Positions 1 through 8,738 of a stretch of DNA of 38,866 nucleotides are shown piece after piece. The DNA is from Akkermansia muciniphila (GTDB lineage: Bacteria; Verrucomicrobiota; Verrucomicrobiia; Limisphaerales; UBA9464): assembly GCA_945860685.1 (NCBI GenBank), contig CAMASJ010000005.1, positions 1 through 38,866 of the forward strand, given 5' to 3'. The notes under the pieces were generated by a model, which was not told where the DNA came from, searched no databases, and worked only from the letters and a program-made list of their open reading frames with translations. Every line of letters begins with the position of its first letter. Within the stretch, counting starts at the first letter, position 1. The translations under genes were made by a program, and so were the position numbers.

Positions 1-615
1 CAGCTCCGCCGCCATTTTTCGTGTCGAAGGCGCCGGATTTCCCGGCGCCAGCGGCCGGCCATTGTGCAGTGGCGCGAGACATTGCGCCTCCAGACGGATC
101 CGTTCCTCCTCCGCCGTGGCCCCTCCGACACCCGCCCACAAGGAAACCATCGCCACGGCGGTACTCAGCCGTCGGACAAGGTTTGGTGAGGCCAACCAGT
201 TCAAGATCCTTGTGCGACCCCAGACGTCGCAAGTGGTTACAGTTGTTGTAGGTGAACCATGTTCGCTGTTCACGAACTGGTTCCGGAGTGGGGTGAGCTG
301 TTCGATGTTGGTGGGCTCCGGGGAAAGCGAAGGGGCCTCCGCTGGAATGCGCTGAGAGAACGGGGAATATCCGAAACCGCGCAATGCGGGAGCGGCGATC
401 AAACTGGGCTCGCCGGCAGGAATCCGAGGCGATTGCGGATCGCGATGGCGGACCGTGTTCCGCGGATGGGGCGGCTTTCAGGGCCAGGGAGTCCGGGGAT
501 TCGACCAAGATGACCGGGGCTCGGTTTGGACAAATCACACGACTTGCCAACACCTGCGGCTGGAGTCCATCCGTGGGATCTGCGGATGGATCCGCGGTTC
601 CCCCTCAGGCCCGGT
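1..615. other. Stretch without a supported gene
   Basis: No ORF here has a recognisable family, and the plus-strand ORFs of the track (21..251, 62..355, 259..513, 384..764) overlap one another and look like chance reading frames. The composition is GC-rich but less regular than the coding DNA after 616. Visible structure is an imperfect palindromic stretch at 254-283 (GAACCA...TGGTTC arms around GTTC/GAAC words) and an inverted repeat at 566-590 (TCCATCCG...CGGATGGA) just past the end of pabB, which has no T-run. A minus-strand ATG at 13-15 could begin a gene leaving the window on the left, but five codons cannot support a call. Confidence 0.5.
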
Positions 616-2028
616 TTACCGTTTTACGCCGAGGGCGGCGAGGATGCCGCCGGCCTTGGCCCAGGTCTCCTCGTGTTCCGCGGTGGGATCGGAGTCGGCG
701 ACGATGCCGGCACCGACGTGGAACCAGGCGCGTTGGTCCTTCAGCACGACGGTGCGGATGGTGATCGAGAGCTGGCTTTCCCGGTTGAAGCCGAGGTAGC
801 CGATGCAGCCGGTGTAGGGGCCCCGGGCCACGGGCTCGAGGTGGTCGATGATCTCCATCGCGCGGATCTTCGGGGCGCCCGTGATGCTGCCGCCCGGGAA
901 GCAGCTCTGCAGCACGTCGAGGTGCGACAGGCCGAGACGGATCTCCGATTCGATGGTGGAGACGAGGTGCTGCACCTGGCGGTAGCGCTCGAGCCGGGCA
1001 AGTTCCGGGACCCGGACGGATCCGTATGTGCTGACGCGTCCAAGGTCGTTGCGGAGCAGGTCGGTGATCATGACCAGTTCCGAGCGTTCCTTCTCGCTGC
1101 CCAAAAGCTCGCGGGTGAGGTTGGAGTCGAGTTCCGGCGAGTCGGATCTCGGTCGGGTGCCCTTGATCGGCCGCGTCGTCGCACGGCTGCCGCTCAGGCG
1201 GAGGAAGAGTTCCGGCGAGGACGAGAGGATGCATTCCTCCTCGCCCTCGAGGAACGCGGCGAACGGCGAGGGCGACACCTCGACGAGGCGCCGGAAGAGC
1301 TCCCAGGGCGCGTGTGGCCAAGGTGCGTCCAGCCGTTGGGACAGGTTCACCTGATAGATGTCCCCGCTGCGGATCCAGCGTTGGGCGGCGTGGACCGCCT
1401 CCAGGAAACGCTCACGGGGGAACGCCGTGCGCACCGGACCGGGCGAGACCGCGGGTGGCAGGTCAGTGGGTTCCTGCGGTTCCGGATCCGTTTCGAGATG
1501 ATCCCTCCAGAACCGGAGGTCGGCCCGGGCGCGTTCTTCGGAGCGTTCGCCGTCGGCGCGCAGCCCGGTGGAGACCACGGTGGCGGTGTTCTCTAGATGG
1601 TCGAAGACCACGAGGCTGGCGTGGAAGCCCACGGCACAGTCGGGAAGCTCGAGGTCGTGCACCGCGTGGCGGCTGAGGCGGGGCTCCACGAAATGCTTGA
1701 GGTCGTAGCCCCACGAGCCGAAGACGCCGCCCAAGGGGAAGGGGAGGGCGGTTTCGTCGAGCAGCTCGAACCGGGTGATCAGGGAGTCGAGGAGCGACCA
1801 CGGGTTGCCGAACTGGATGTCGACGTGGCCGTCGTCGAGCCGCGTCTCGCATCGGGAACCCACGGAGCGGAACCGGAGGAAGGGGCGGGCGGTGACGACG
1901 GAATGCCGTGCCGACGGCACCTCGAACATGGCGGTGCGCAGCAGGACTCGCCCGGGTTCGCCGCGGAGACGGGCGGCGAGGGAATCGGGGGTGTGACGGG
2001 TGGCGACCTTTTCGAGCAGCGTCCGCAT
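616..2028 (-). CDS. pabB: Aminodeoxychorismate synthase component I (PabB)
   Basis: This is a chorismate-binding enzyme that converts chorismate and an ammonia source to 4-amino-4-deoxychorismate, the first committed step to p-aminobenzoate and folate. The C-terminal half carries the family's conserved blocks: 'SGDIYQVNLSQR', 'SSSPELFLR', 'PIKGTRPR', 'ELVMITDLLRNDLGR', 'FPGGSITGAPK' and 'PYTGCIGYLG'. The Lys in PIKGT is the residue that separates PabB from anthranilate synthase TrpE, where Ala is usual, so PabB is preferred. The N-terminal part matches the usual anthranilate-synthase-I N domain, and the length is normal. The ORF can be extended to a GTG at 2052. The ATG at 2028 is chosen because a TTGACG -35-like box at 2075-2080 would put its -10 over the GTG. 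No glutaminase partner (PabA) or lyase (PabC) is visible nearby. Confidence 0.9.
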   Translation of the reverse strand: MRTLLEKVATRHTPDSLAARLRGEPGRVLLRTAMFEVPSARHSVVTARPFLRFRSVGSRCETRLDDGHVDIQFGNPWSLLDSLITRFELLDETALPFPLGGVFGSWGYDLKHFVEPRLSRHAVHDLELPDCAVGFHASLVVFDHLENTATVVSTGLRADGERSEERARADLRFWRDHLETDPEPQEPTDLPPAVSPGPVRTAFPRERFLEAVHAAQRWIRSGDIYQVNLSQRLDAPWPHAPWELFRRLVEVSPSPFAAFLEGEEECILSSSPELFLRLSGSRATTRPIKGTRPRSDSPELDSNLTRELLGSEKERSELVMITDLLRNDLGRVSTYGSVRVPELARLERYRQVQHLVSTIESEIRLGLSHLDVLQSCFPGGSITGAPKIRAMEIIDHLEPVARGPYTGCIGYLGFNRESQLSITIRTVVLKDQRAWFHVGAGIVADSDPTAEHEETWAKAGGILAALGVKR

Positions 2029-2093
2029 GGATGTCCGGCGAGCGTAAGCCACACCATCCGCCGGCGGGGGCCGACGTCAATCCATGGAAACGA

Positions 2094-2126
2094 AACCGCC
2101 GGGAACGCGAGGCGTGCCCGGCGGTT
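2094..2126 (-). terminator. Rho-independent terminator after the FKBP gene
   Basis: A 10-bp perfect inverted repeat (AACCGCCGGG / CCCGGCGGTT) lies just past the stop of the minus-strand FKBP gene. Read on the minus strand it is followed by a T-rich tract (TTTCGTTTCC), as expected for an intrinsic terminator. It separates the isomerase gene from pabB, which therefore probably has its own promoter. Confidence 0.75.
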
Positions 2127-2142
2127 CGCGAAGTGGATCCGG

Positions 2143-2844
2143 TTACTTGCCGGCCTCGATGCCGAGCAGTTCGACCTGGAAGACCAGCGTCGAGTTCGGC
2201 CCGATGGCGCCGCCGGCGCCCTGTTCGCCGTAGGCGAGGTTCGACGGGATGGTGAACTCGAACTTGTCGCCGACCTTCATGAGCTGGACGCCCTCGGTCC
2301 AGCCGGGGATGACGCCGTTCAGGGGGAAGGAGATGGGCTCGCCGCGCTGGACGGAGCTGTCGAACACGGTGCCGTCGATCAGGGTGCCGTGGTAGTGCAC
2401 CTTGACGGTGTCGGTCGCCTTCGGGGACTTGCCGCCATCGGGACCGGCCTTGACGACCTTGTACTGGAGGCCGCTGGCGGTGGTCTTGACGCCTTCCTTC
2501 TTGGCGTTGGCGGCGAGGTACTCGGCGCCCTTCTTGGCGTTCGTGCCGCCGGCCGCGGCGGCCTCGGTCTGGCGCTTCTGGAAGAGCGAGGTTTTGAAGT
2601 CGTTCAGCGCCTTCTCGAGCTCGGCCTCGTTGAGGGCGAGCTTGTCGGCGAAGGTGTCGACAACGCCGGCGGCCAGAGCCTTGGAATCGAGGTCCAAGTT
2701 CTGGCGCTTCATGCTCTTGCCGATGTCCGCGCCGATGGCGTAGCTGGCGCGGGCCTTGTCGCCGGTGAGGTCGAGCTTGTCCTGGGCGAGGGCCGCGGAG
2801 GCGGCGAGGGTGGAGGTGATCAAGGTGGCGACGTGTTTGTTCAT
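2143..2844 (-). CDS. Exported FKBP-type peptidyl-prolyl cis-trans isomerase (FkpA/Mip-like)
   Basis: This is a predicted periplasmic or lipid-free exported prolyl isomerase that assists protein folding. The ATG at 2844 gives a clean signal peptide (MNKHVATLITSTLAASAALAQ, cleaved after ALA) and has GGGAG eight bases upstream, one of the few good ribosome-binding sites in the window. The longer ORF start at 2895 lacks this logic. Residues about 25-110 form the helical dimerisation region seen in FkpA/Mip proteins ('ASYAIGADIGKSMKRQ'). The FKBP domain follows, with 'VKVHYHGTLIDGTVFDSS', 'VIPGWTEGVQLMKVGDK' and 'PSNLAYGEQGAGGAIGPNSTLVFQVELL'. The length of about 233 aa is normal for Mip-type enzymes. 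The gene has its own terminator. Confidence 0.93.
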   Translation of the reverse strand: MNKHVATLITSTLAASAALAQDKLDLTGDKARASYAIGADIGKSMKRQNLDLDSKALAAGVVDTFADKLALNEAELEKALNDFKTSLFQKRQTEAAAAGGTNAKKGAEYLAANAKKEGVKTTASGLQYKVVKAGPDGGKSPKATDTVKVHYHGTLIDGTVFDSSVQRGEPISFPLNGVIPGWTEGVQLMKVGDKFEFTIPSNLAYGEQGAGGAIGPNSTLVFQVELLGIEAGK

Positions 2845-2936
2845 GTGCACTCCCGCCTCACTGGATCGCGCAGCGGGGCCGGAACGCTGCTGCAAGGAAA
2901 CGGGCCGGGGAAGGAAAATGATGTCCCGTAAAAGAA

Positions 2937-2968
2937 GCCACCCGGCGTCCCGGAGGACGGCGGGTGGC
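2937..2968 (-). terminator. Rho-independent terminator after lpd
   Basis: A strong hairpin (GCCACCCG-G-CGTCC, loop CGGA, GGACG-G-CGGGTGGC) with one internal G/G mismatch lies just after the lpd stop. On the minus strand it is followed by TTCTTTT. It should end the E2-E3 transcript before the FKBP gene. Confidence 0.75.
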
Positions 2969-2986
2969 GAAGGGAGAATCGGGCGG

Positions 2987-4408
2987 TCAGTGTGCCTTCT
3001 TCTTGGAGAAGACGTGCGTCGCGTGGCCGAAGAAGACCTCGGCGCCTTCCATCACGGTCTCGCTGAGTGTCGGATGCGGATGAACGATGTTGGCGAGGTC
3101 GTGGACCGTCGCGCCCATCTCGATGGCGACCGTGCCTTCGCCGATGAGTTCGCCGGCGCCGTGGCCGACGATTCCCACACCCAGGACGCGTTCGGTCTCG
3201 GGATCGATGATCAGCTTGGTGAGGCCGTCCGTGCGGTCGTAGGTGAGGGCGCGGCCGCTCGCGCCCCACGGGAACTTGGCGACCTGAACGGCGATCCCCT
3301 TGGCCTTGGCCTCGGTTTCAGTCAGGCCGACCCAGGCGACCTCGGGATCGGTGAACACCACCGCCGGGATCAGGTAGTCGCGGTTCACCGCGCCCGACTC
3401 GCCGGCGATGTTGTCCACGGCGATGCGGGCCTCCTTGCTCGCCTTGTGGGCGAGCATGATGCCGCCGGCGATGTCGCCGATGGCGTAGATCTTCGGATCG
3501 GTGGTCGCGAGGCGCTCGTCGACCTTGATGAAGCCGCGCTCGTCGCGCTGGACCAGCGTGTTTTCGAGGCCGAGGTCGCCGCCGTTGGGCACGCGTCCGA
3601 CGGAGACCAGCACGCGGTCGTAGTACTCCTCCAGCTTCTGGCCGTTGAACTCGATGGTGACCTTGATCTGCTTCCCGGCGGTCTTCATCTCGAGGACCTT
3701 CGCCTTGAGCCGAACCTCCTTGAACGCCTTCTTGGCGTAGGCTGCGACCGGGCGTGCCAAGTCGGGATCGGCTCCGGCGAGGATGGCTTCCGCCGCCTCG
3801 ACCACCGTCACCTCGGAACCCATCGAGGCGTAGACCGTTCCGAGCTCCATGCCGATGTAGCCGCCGCCGACCACGAGCAGCTTGGCGGGAATGTCGGCGA
3901 TCTCGAGCGCCTCGGTGGAGGTCATGACCCGGGGATTGCCGAGGTCGAAGGCCTTGGGGAGGGCGGGACGGGAACCGGCCGCGATGATGGCGGTCTGGAA
4001 CCTCACGTACTGCTGGCCCGCCGCGGTCTCGATGCGGAGCGTGGTGGAATCCTCGAAATGGGCGCGTCCGTGGACCACCTCGACGCCACGCATCTTGGCG
4101 AGCGAAGTGATGCCGGATCCAAGCTTCTCGAGGATGCCGTCCTTCCAGGCGCGCAACCGGTCGAGGTCGATGGTGGGTTCGCCGAAGGAGATGCCACGAT
4201 GGGCGGACTCCTTCGCGGCGGTGATCATGTGCGAGGCGTTGAGCAGCGCCTTCGACGGGATGCAGCCGCGGTTCATGCACACGCCTCCAAGACGCGGGTC
4301 GCGCTCCACGAGGAGCACCTTGCGTCCGAGGTCCGCGGCGTAGAACGCAGCGGCGTATCCGCCGGGGCCTGCGCCCACGACGACGATGTCGGTCTGGATG
4401 GGTTCCAT
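2987..4408 (-). CDS. lpdA: Dihydrolipoyl dehydrogenase (E3)
   Basis: This FAD flavoenzyme reoxidises dihydrolipoamide with NAD+ in 2-oxoacid dehydrogenase complexes. The 473-aa product has the N-terminal FAD Rossmann motif GAGPGGYAAA, and the redox-active disulfide in 'GGVCMNRGCIPSK' (Cys44 and Cys49). It has a second nucleotide-binding motif 'VVGGGYIGMELG', the second FAD motif 'IYAIGDIAGG', and the C-terminal dimerisation domain with the catalytic His-Glu motif 'HPHPTLSETV'. It starts 16 bases after the E2 stop, so the two genes form an operon. The spacer has no Shine-Dalgarno sequence. All catalytic residues are present. Confidence 0.97.
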   Translation of the reverse strand: MEPIQTDIVVVGAGPGGYAAAFYAADLGRKVLLVERDPRLGGVCMNRGCIPSKALLNASHMITAAKESAHRGISFGEPTIDLDRLRAWKDGILEKLGSGITSLAKMRGVEVVHGRAHFEDSTTLRIETAAGQQYVRFQTAIIAAGSRPALPKAFDLGNPRVMTSTEALEIADIPAKLLVVGGGYIGMELGTVYASMGSEVTVVEAAEAILAGADPDLARPVAAYAKKAFKEVRLKAKVLEMKTAGKQIKVTIEFNGQKLEEYYDRVLVSVGRVPNGGDLGLENTLVQRDERGFIKVDERLATTDPKIYAIGDIAGGIMLAHKASKEARIAVDNIAGESGAVNRDYLIPAVVFTDPEVAWVGLTETEAKAKGIAVQVAKFPWGASGRALTYDRTDGLTKLIIDPETERVLGVGIVGHGAGELIGEGTVAIEMGATVHDLANIVHPHPTLSETVMEGAEVFFGHATHVFSKKKAH

Positions 4409-4424
4409 GGGTTTCGGGATGCGC

Positions 4425-5708
4425 TTAGAGCTTCACCGCGGATTCCTCGAACCCCTCGATCGCCCGGACCAGGTCGACCGTGAAACGGGCGGCGGACCCG
4501 CCGTCGATGATGCGGTGGTCGTAGCTGACGGTGATCGGCATCATCGGCCGCGCCTCGATCTTGCCGTCGTGGGTGACCACCGGCTTCAGCGAGGTCTTGC
4601 CCAATCCGAGGATCGCCACCTCGGGCTTGTTGATGATCGGGGTGAAGTGGGCGCCGCCGATGGCACCTTGGTTGGAGATGGTGAACGTGCCGCCCTTCAT
4701 CTCCTCGGCGCCGATCTTCCGGTCGCGGGCCTTGGCCGCTATGGCGGCCAGTTCCTTGGCGATCTCCAGCAGCGACTTCTTGTCGGCGTCTTTCAGCACC
4801 GGCACCAGCAGGCCGGCGTCCGTGTCGACCGCGATGCCGATGTGGTAGTAGTGCTTGAGGACCAGGGTCTCGGCGACCTCGTTGACGCTCGAGTTGAACT
4901 TCGGGTGCTTCTGGAGGGTGAGGACGAGGGCCTTGATGAGGAACGGGGTCGGCGAAAGCTTCGCGCCGGCCGCCTCGTACGCCGCCTTGTAGCGGGACCG
5001 CAGGGTCTCGATGCCGGACATGTCGACTTCGTCGAACTGGGTGACGTGGGGCAGTGTGACCGCGTTTTCCACCATGCGCGCCGAGATCACCTTGCGCAGC
5101 GCCGTCAGGGGCTCGCTGGTGACCGGGCCGTGGAGGCTGAAGTCCTGGTTGATCAGCGGGAAGCTGAGTCCCTGTGGCCCTTCGGCGTAGCGGCCGGCCC
5201 GGGCGACCTTGGACTCGAGCTTCGAGACGTAGCGCGCCAGGTCCTCGATGACCACCCGTCCACCCGAGGCGCTGCCGCGCACGCGGGAGAGACGGATGCC
5301 GAGTTCGCGGGCGACCTTGCGGACGTACGGGCTCGCCGCCGGCACGGGGCCGTCCTCGGCGGGTTCGTCACCGATCACGTCGTCTTCCTCGTCGTCGACC
5401 ACCGGCGCGGCGGTCCGTGCGGGGCGGGGGGCCTTGGCCGCCGCCGGAGCCGCGGGGGCCGCCGGGGCGCTGCCGGTGCCGCCGTCGAGCGAAACCAGGA
5501 CGGAGCCCACCGAGATGGTGTCGCCTTCCTTGACCGCGACGGCGGTGACCGTGCCGGCGTTCGGAGAGGGTATCGGCGCGATGGCCTTCTCCGATTCCAG
5601 CTCGATGAGGGTCTGGCCGACGGTGATCGCATCGCCCACTTTGACGAGCACGCTCACCACCTTGCCGCTTTCGGCGCCGTCGCCGATTTTGGGAAACCTT
5701 ACGTCCAT
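4425..5708 (-). CDS. 2-oxoacid dehydrogenase E2 (dihydrolipoamide acyltransferase)
   Basis: This is the core acyltransferase of a pyruvate or related 2-oxoacid dehydrogenase complex. A single lipoyl domain covers residues 1-78, with the lipoyl-lysine at Lys41 in 'ELESEKAIAPI'. A linker rich in Ala, Pro and acidic residues leads to the peripheral-subunit-binding domain ('SPYVRKVARELGI...GRVVIEDLARYV'). The C-terminal catalytic domain ends with the active-site motif 'SYDHRIIDGG' (His398). The ATG at 5708 (MDVRFPKIGDG) is preferred over the upstream TTG at 5723 because E2 proteins start right at the lipoyl domain. Substrate class (pyruvate, 2-oxoglutarate or branched chain) cannot be fixed. Pyruvate is likeliest from the single lipoyl domain with adjacent E3. 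No E1 gene is in the window, and the next gene upstream is divergent. Confidence 0.93.
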   Translation of the reverse strand: MDVRFPKIGDGAESGKVVSVLVKVGDAITVGQTLIELESEKAIAPIPSPNAGTVTAVAVKEGDTISVGSVLVSLDGGTGSAPAAPAAPAAAKAPRPARTAAPVVDDEEDDVIGDEPAEDGPVPAASPYVRKVARELGIRLSRVRGSASGGRVVIEDLARYVSKLESKVARAGRYAEGPQGLSFPLINQDFSLHGPVTSEPLTALRKVISARMVENAVTLPHVTQFDEVDMSGIETLRSRYKAAYEAAGAKLSPTPFLIKALVLTLQKHPKFNSSVNEVAETLVLKHYYHIGIAVDTDAGLLVPVLKDADKKSLLEIAKELAAIAAKARDRKIGAEEMKGGTFTISNQGAIGGAHFTPIINKPEVAILGLGKTSLKPVVTHDGKIEARPMMPITVSYDHRIIDGGSAARFTVDLVRAIEGFEESAVKL

Positions 5709-5855
5709 AAAATTGACGGGCAAATGTGTGGCATCTGTTCGCGACGGTGAAATGGATTTTTTTCAACAACCCCGCGCGGAACGTTTGACTTCCGGCGGAT
5801 TCATGTCGGTGGGTTCCGATTGGCCTTCCGCTTCCGGGGCGCCCATCCTCCCTCC

Positions 5856-7250
5856 ATGAAGATCCACTACCTCGGTGCCACGCGCACCACCACGGGGTCG
5901 ATGTACCTGCTCGAGATCAACGGCGCGCGCATCCTCCTCGAGTGCGGTCTCTATCAGGGGCGCCGTCAGGAGTCGGTCGAGCGGAACCGGGAATTCCCGT
6001 TCGATCCGTCGAAGATCGACGCCGTCGTGCTGAGCCACGCCCACATCGACCATTCCGGCAACCTGCCGACGCTGTGCCGCCGGGGATTCCAAGGGAACAT
6101 CTACTCCACCTTCGCCACCCGCGACCTCTGCGCGGTGATGCTGGAGGACTCCGCCCGGGTGCAGATCGCGGACAGCCAGTATGTCTCCAAACAACGGGCC
6201 AAGGAGGGCCTTACTCCGGTCGAGCCGCTCTATTCCGTGGAGGACGCCGAGAAGGCCGTCCGGCAGTTCGTGGCCATCAACTACAGACGCCGCATGCCGG
6301 TGGCCGACGGCGTGACCCTGGAGTTCCGCGACGCCGGACACATCCTCGGCTCGGCCCAGGTGATCCTTGACGTCCGCGAAGGCGACCGCCGGTTCCGGTA
6401 CCTGTTCAGCGGCGACATCGGCCGTCCGGCGCAGGAGATCCTGCGCGATCCGGAACCGGTGGAGGACGTCGACTTCCTGCAGGTCGAGAGCACCTACGGC
6501 GACCGAGAGCATGAGGATGCCGGGGATTCCCGCGACCAGCTCTGCCGGCTTGTCTCCGGTGCGATTGCCCGGGGTGGAAAGGTCATCATCCCGGCCTTCG
6601 CCGTCGGACGCACCCAGCAGTTGGTCTACGTGCTCAACCAACTCACCGAGTCCGGGTGCATCCCCAGGCTGCCGATCTTCGTCGACAGCCCGCTCAGCGT
6701 GAACGCGACCGAGGTCTTCCGCCTGCATCCCGAATGCTTCGACACCGAGACCTACGAACACCTCCGCACGAAGGGCAACCCGTTCGGCATGGAGAACCTC
6801 ACCTACATCCGCGAGGCCGCGCAGTCGAAGAGGCTCAACGACCTCCGTGAACCGTGCCTCATCATCAGCGCCTCCGGCATGGCCGAGGCGGGACGGATCC
6901 GTCACCACCTCGCCAACAACGTCGGGGATCCGCGGAACCTGATCCTGTTCGTCGGCTTCTGCGCCGAGCACACCCTGGGATACCAGATCGTCTCCGGCCG
7001 GAGCCCGGTGAACATCTTCGGCGTGCCCCACGAGGTCCGCGCGGAGATCGGGCGCGTCGACGCCTTCTCCGGCCACGCCGGACGCAGCGAACTGCTCGCC
7101 TACGTGAAGTCCCTCACCGGCTCGATGCGGACGATCACCGTGGTGCACGGCGAGGAAGCCCCGGCCTTGGCGTTCGGTGAGGCGCTCCGGGGCCTGAAGC
7201 CGAAGTCGGAGGTGGTCGTCCCCGTGCGCGGCCAGGTCGTCGAATTCTGA
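5856..7250 (+). CDS. Beta-CASP metallo-beta-lactamase protein (CPSF73-like ribonuclease family)
   Basis: This is a 464-aa two-metal hydrolase of the RNA-processing beta-CASP group. The metallo-beta-lactamase core holds 'SHAHIDHSG' (His61, His63, Asp65, His66), a later His in 'DAGHILGSAQ' and Asp in 'FSGDIG'. The beta-CASP insertion shows its motifs: acidic A in 'VESTYGDREHE', B in 'SASGMAEAGRIRHHL' and C in 'FSGHAGRSEL'. The C-terminal stretch is the short RNA-metabolising MBL domain. The ATG at 5856 starts right at the first beta strand (MKIHYLGATRTTTGS), and the upstream in-frame ATG at 5820 adds only a poor 12-residue tail. Related bacterial proteins are annotated as exoribonuclease or mRNA 3'-processing factor, but the actual substrate is unknown. 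It is transcribed divergently from the E2-E3 operon. Confidence 0.92.
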   Translation: MKIHYLGATRTTTGSMYLLEINGARILLECGLYQGRRQESVERNREFPFDPSKIDAVVLSHAHIDHSGNLPTLCRRGFQGNIYSTFATRDLCAVMLEDSARVQIADSQYVSKQRAKEGLTPVEPLYSVEDAEKAVRQFVAINYRRRMPVADGVTLEFRDAGHILGSAQVILDVREGDRRFRYLFSGDIGRPAQEILRDPEPVEDVDFLQVESTYGDREHEDAGDSRDQLCRLVSGAIARGGKVIIPAFAVGRTQQLVYVLNQLTESGCIPRLPIFVDSPLSVNATEVFRLHPECFDTETYEHLRTKGNPFGMENLTYIREAAQSKRLNDLREPCLIISASGMAEAGRIRHHLANNVGDPRNLILFVGFCAEHTLGYQIVSGRSPVNIFGVPHEVRAEIGRVDAFSGHAGRSELLAYVKSLTGSMRTITVVHGEEAPALAFGEALRGLKPKSEVVVPVRGQVVEF

Positions 7251-7370
7251 TCCGGAGCCCCGCTGAAGGGACCATCACGGCAAGGCGCGATGCCGCGAAG
7301 CGGGGGAGGAAGGGGAAGGGGACCGCGGATTGATGTTGTCTCCCGGCCCCAGGTCCGCTTCAAACCGCGC

Positions 7371-8714
7371 GTGAAATCGAAGTTCAAGGCCGTCGAGGGC
7401 GCCGTCGTGGCTCCGCTGGGGTTCCGCACGGGAGGCGTGTTCTGCGACATCAAGCGCCTCGGCACCGGCAAGGGTTCGGACAAGGGCCAGAAGCGCGACC
7501 TGTGCCTGCTGGTCAGCGAGACCCCGGCCTCGGTCGCGGGCCTCTTCACCACCAACCAGATCTGCGCCGCACCGGTGAAGGTCTGCGTGCCGCGGGTGGC
7601 CAAGGGCCTCGCCCAGGCCGTGGTGGTCAACTCCGGCAACGCCAACGCCTGCACCGGCCGCAAGGGCATGAAGGACGCGCTGGCCATGGCCGCGCTCGCC
7701 GAGGAGGCCCTCGGGCTTCCGGAAGGACGCGTGCTGGTCGCCTCCACCGGCCGCATCGGCGTCCAGCTTCCGATGACGCAGGTCGGCTCCGGCATCGCCG
7801 CCGCGGCCCAGGTCCTCGGGACCTCGCCGGAGCACGCCGCCCATGCCGCCGAGGCCATCATGACCTCCGACACACGGCCCAAGACCATCGCCGTGGAGTT
7901 CCGCGTCGGCGGCAAGACCGTGCGGATCGGCGGCATGTGCAAGGGCGCCGGGATGATCCAGCCGGGGATGTCGCCGAACGGCGCCCGGCCCGCCACGGCG
8001 CCCGCGGGGCTCCACGCCACGATGCTGTGCTTCATCACCACCGACGCGGCCATCGCGGCCAAGCCGCTGCAGGCCGCTCTCAACGAGGCCGTCGCCGGAA
8101 GCTTCAATCGCATCACCGTGGACGGCGACATGAGCACCAACGACACCGTGCTCGTGCTCGCCAACGGACTCGCCGGGAACACCCCGCTCCGCAAGGCCTC
8201 CGGTCCGGGCTTCACCGCGTTCGCCGAGGCCCTCCAGCATGTCTGCCTGGAACTCGCCAAGATGATCGTCCGCGACGGCGAGGGGGTGCACCGCGTGGTG
8301 ACCGTCCGCGTCGAGGGGGCGAAGTCCGATGCCGAGGCGGATTCGGCCGCGCGCGCCGTCGCCAACAGCCTCCTCGTCAAGACGAGCTGGCACGGCGGCG
8401 ATCCGAACTGGGGCCGCATCATCGACGCCCTCGGCTACAGCCCCGCCACCGTGGTCGAGGACCGCGTCGACATCGGCTACGGCTCGGCCGGTTCGAAGCG
8501 GATCCTCTGGAGCCTCCGTCGCGGGCAGCCCACGAAGACTCCGTTTGCCGACCTCTGGAAGGCCGTGCAGGCCGACGAGTTCGAACTCCGCATCCGCCTC
8601 AACCTCGGCAAGGGAAGCGCCTTCATCCATGCGGCCGACCTGACCGAGGAGTACGTGGACTTCAACAAGGGCACCATCGCCGACCCGTCCCAAGCCGGCG
8701 CCTTGGGCGGCTGA
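7371..8714 (+). CDS. argJ: Bifunctional ornithine acetyltransferase / N-acetylglutamate synthase
   Basis: ArgJ moves the acetyl group from N-acetylornithine to glutamate (and in bifunctional forms also uses acetyl-CoA), closing the cyclic arginine pathway. Family blocks seen are 'GFRTGGVFCDIK', 'AGLFTTNQICAAPV', 'AVVVNSGNANACTG', 'VASTGRIG', 'GAGMIQPGM', 'ATMLCFITTDA', 'DGDMSTNDTVL' and 'WHGGDPNWGRI'. ArgJ self-cleaves between Ala and Thr of the ATML motif, and Thr217 becomes the nucleophile. Unusually, 15 residues (201-215) are inserted between the conserved 'P-x-M' and 'ATML'. The start is uncertain. The GTG at 7371 is chosen because codons from the ORF-track ATG at 7290 give a low-complexity Gly/Arg tail. 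The length of 447 aa is a little above the usual 390-410, largely because of the insert and N-terminus. Confidence 0.93.
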   Translation: MKSKFKAVEGAVVAPLGFRTGGVFCDIKRLGTGKGSDKGQKRDLCLLVSETPASVAGLFTTNQICAAPVKVCVPRVAKGLAQAVVVNSGNANACTGRKGMKDALAMAALAEEALGLPEGRVLVASTGRIGVQLPMTQVGSGIAAAAQVLGTSPEHAAHAAEAIMTSDTRPKTIAVEFRVGGKTVRIGGMCKGAGMIQPGMSPNGARPATAPAGLHATMLCFITTDAAIAAKPLQAALNEAVAGSFNRITVDGDMSTNDTVLVLANGLAGNTPLRKASGPGFTAFAEALQHVCLELAKMIVRDGEGVHRVVTVRVEGAKSDAEADSAARAVANSLLVKTSWHGGDPNWGRIIDALGYSPATVVEDRVDIGYGSAGSKRILWSLRRGQPTKTPFADLWKAVQADEFELRIRLNLGKGSAFIHAADLTEEYVDFNKGTIADPSQAGALGG

Positions 8715-8738
8715 GTTTTCCGACTGGCTCCGCGAGCC

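Noticed and set aside
254-283. Palindromic GTTC/GAAC words that look like an SOS (LexA) box
   Set aside because: The spacings (2-3 bases) do not fit the GAAC-N4-GTTC or TGTTC-N4-GAACA types and no SOS gene is adjacent.
526-1596. 356-aa plus-strand ORF opposite pabB
   Set aside because: It lies antisense to a gene with all chorismate-enzyme motifs, and its translation is an acidic/Val-rich shadow typical of high-GC DNA.
2756-5750. Long plus-strand ORFs opposite lpd and E2 (2756..4483, 4386..5750)
   Set aside because: Both cover strongly conserved minus-strand genes and show Gly/Asp/Leu/Val-biased shadow composition with no domain.
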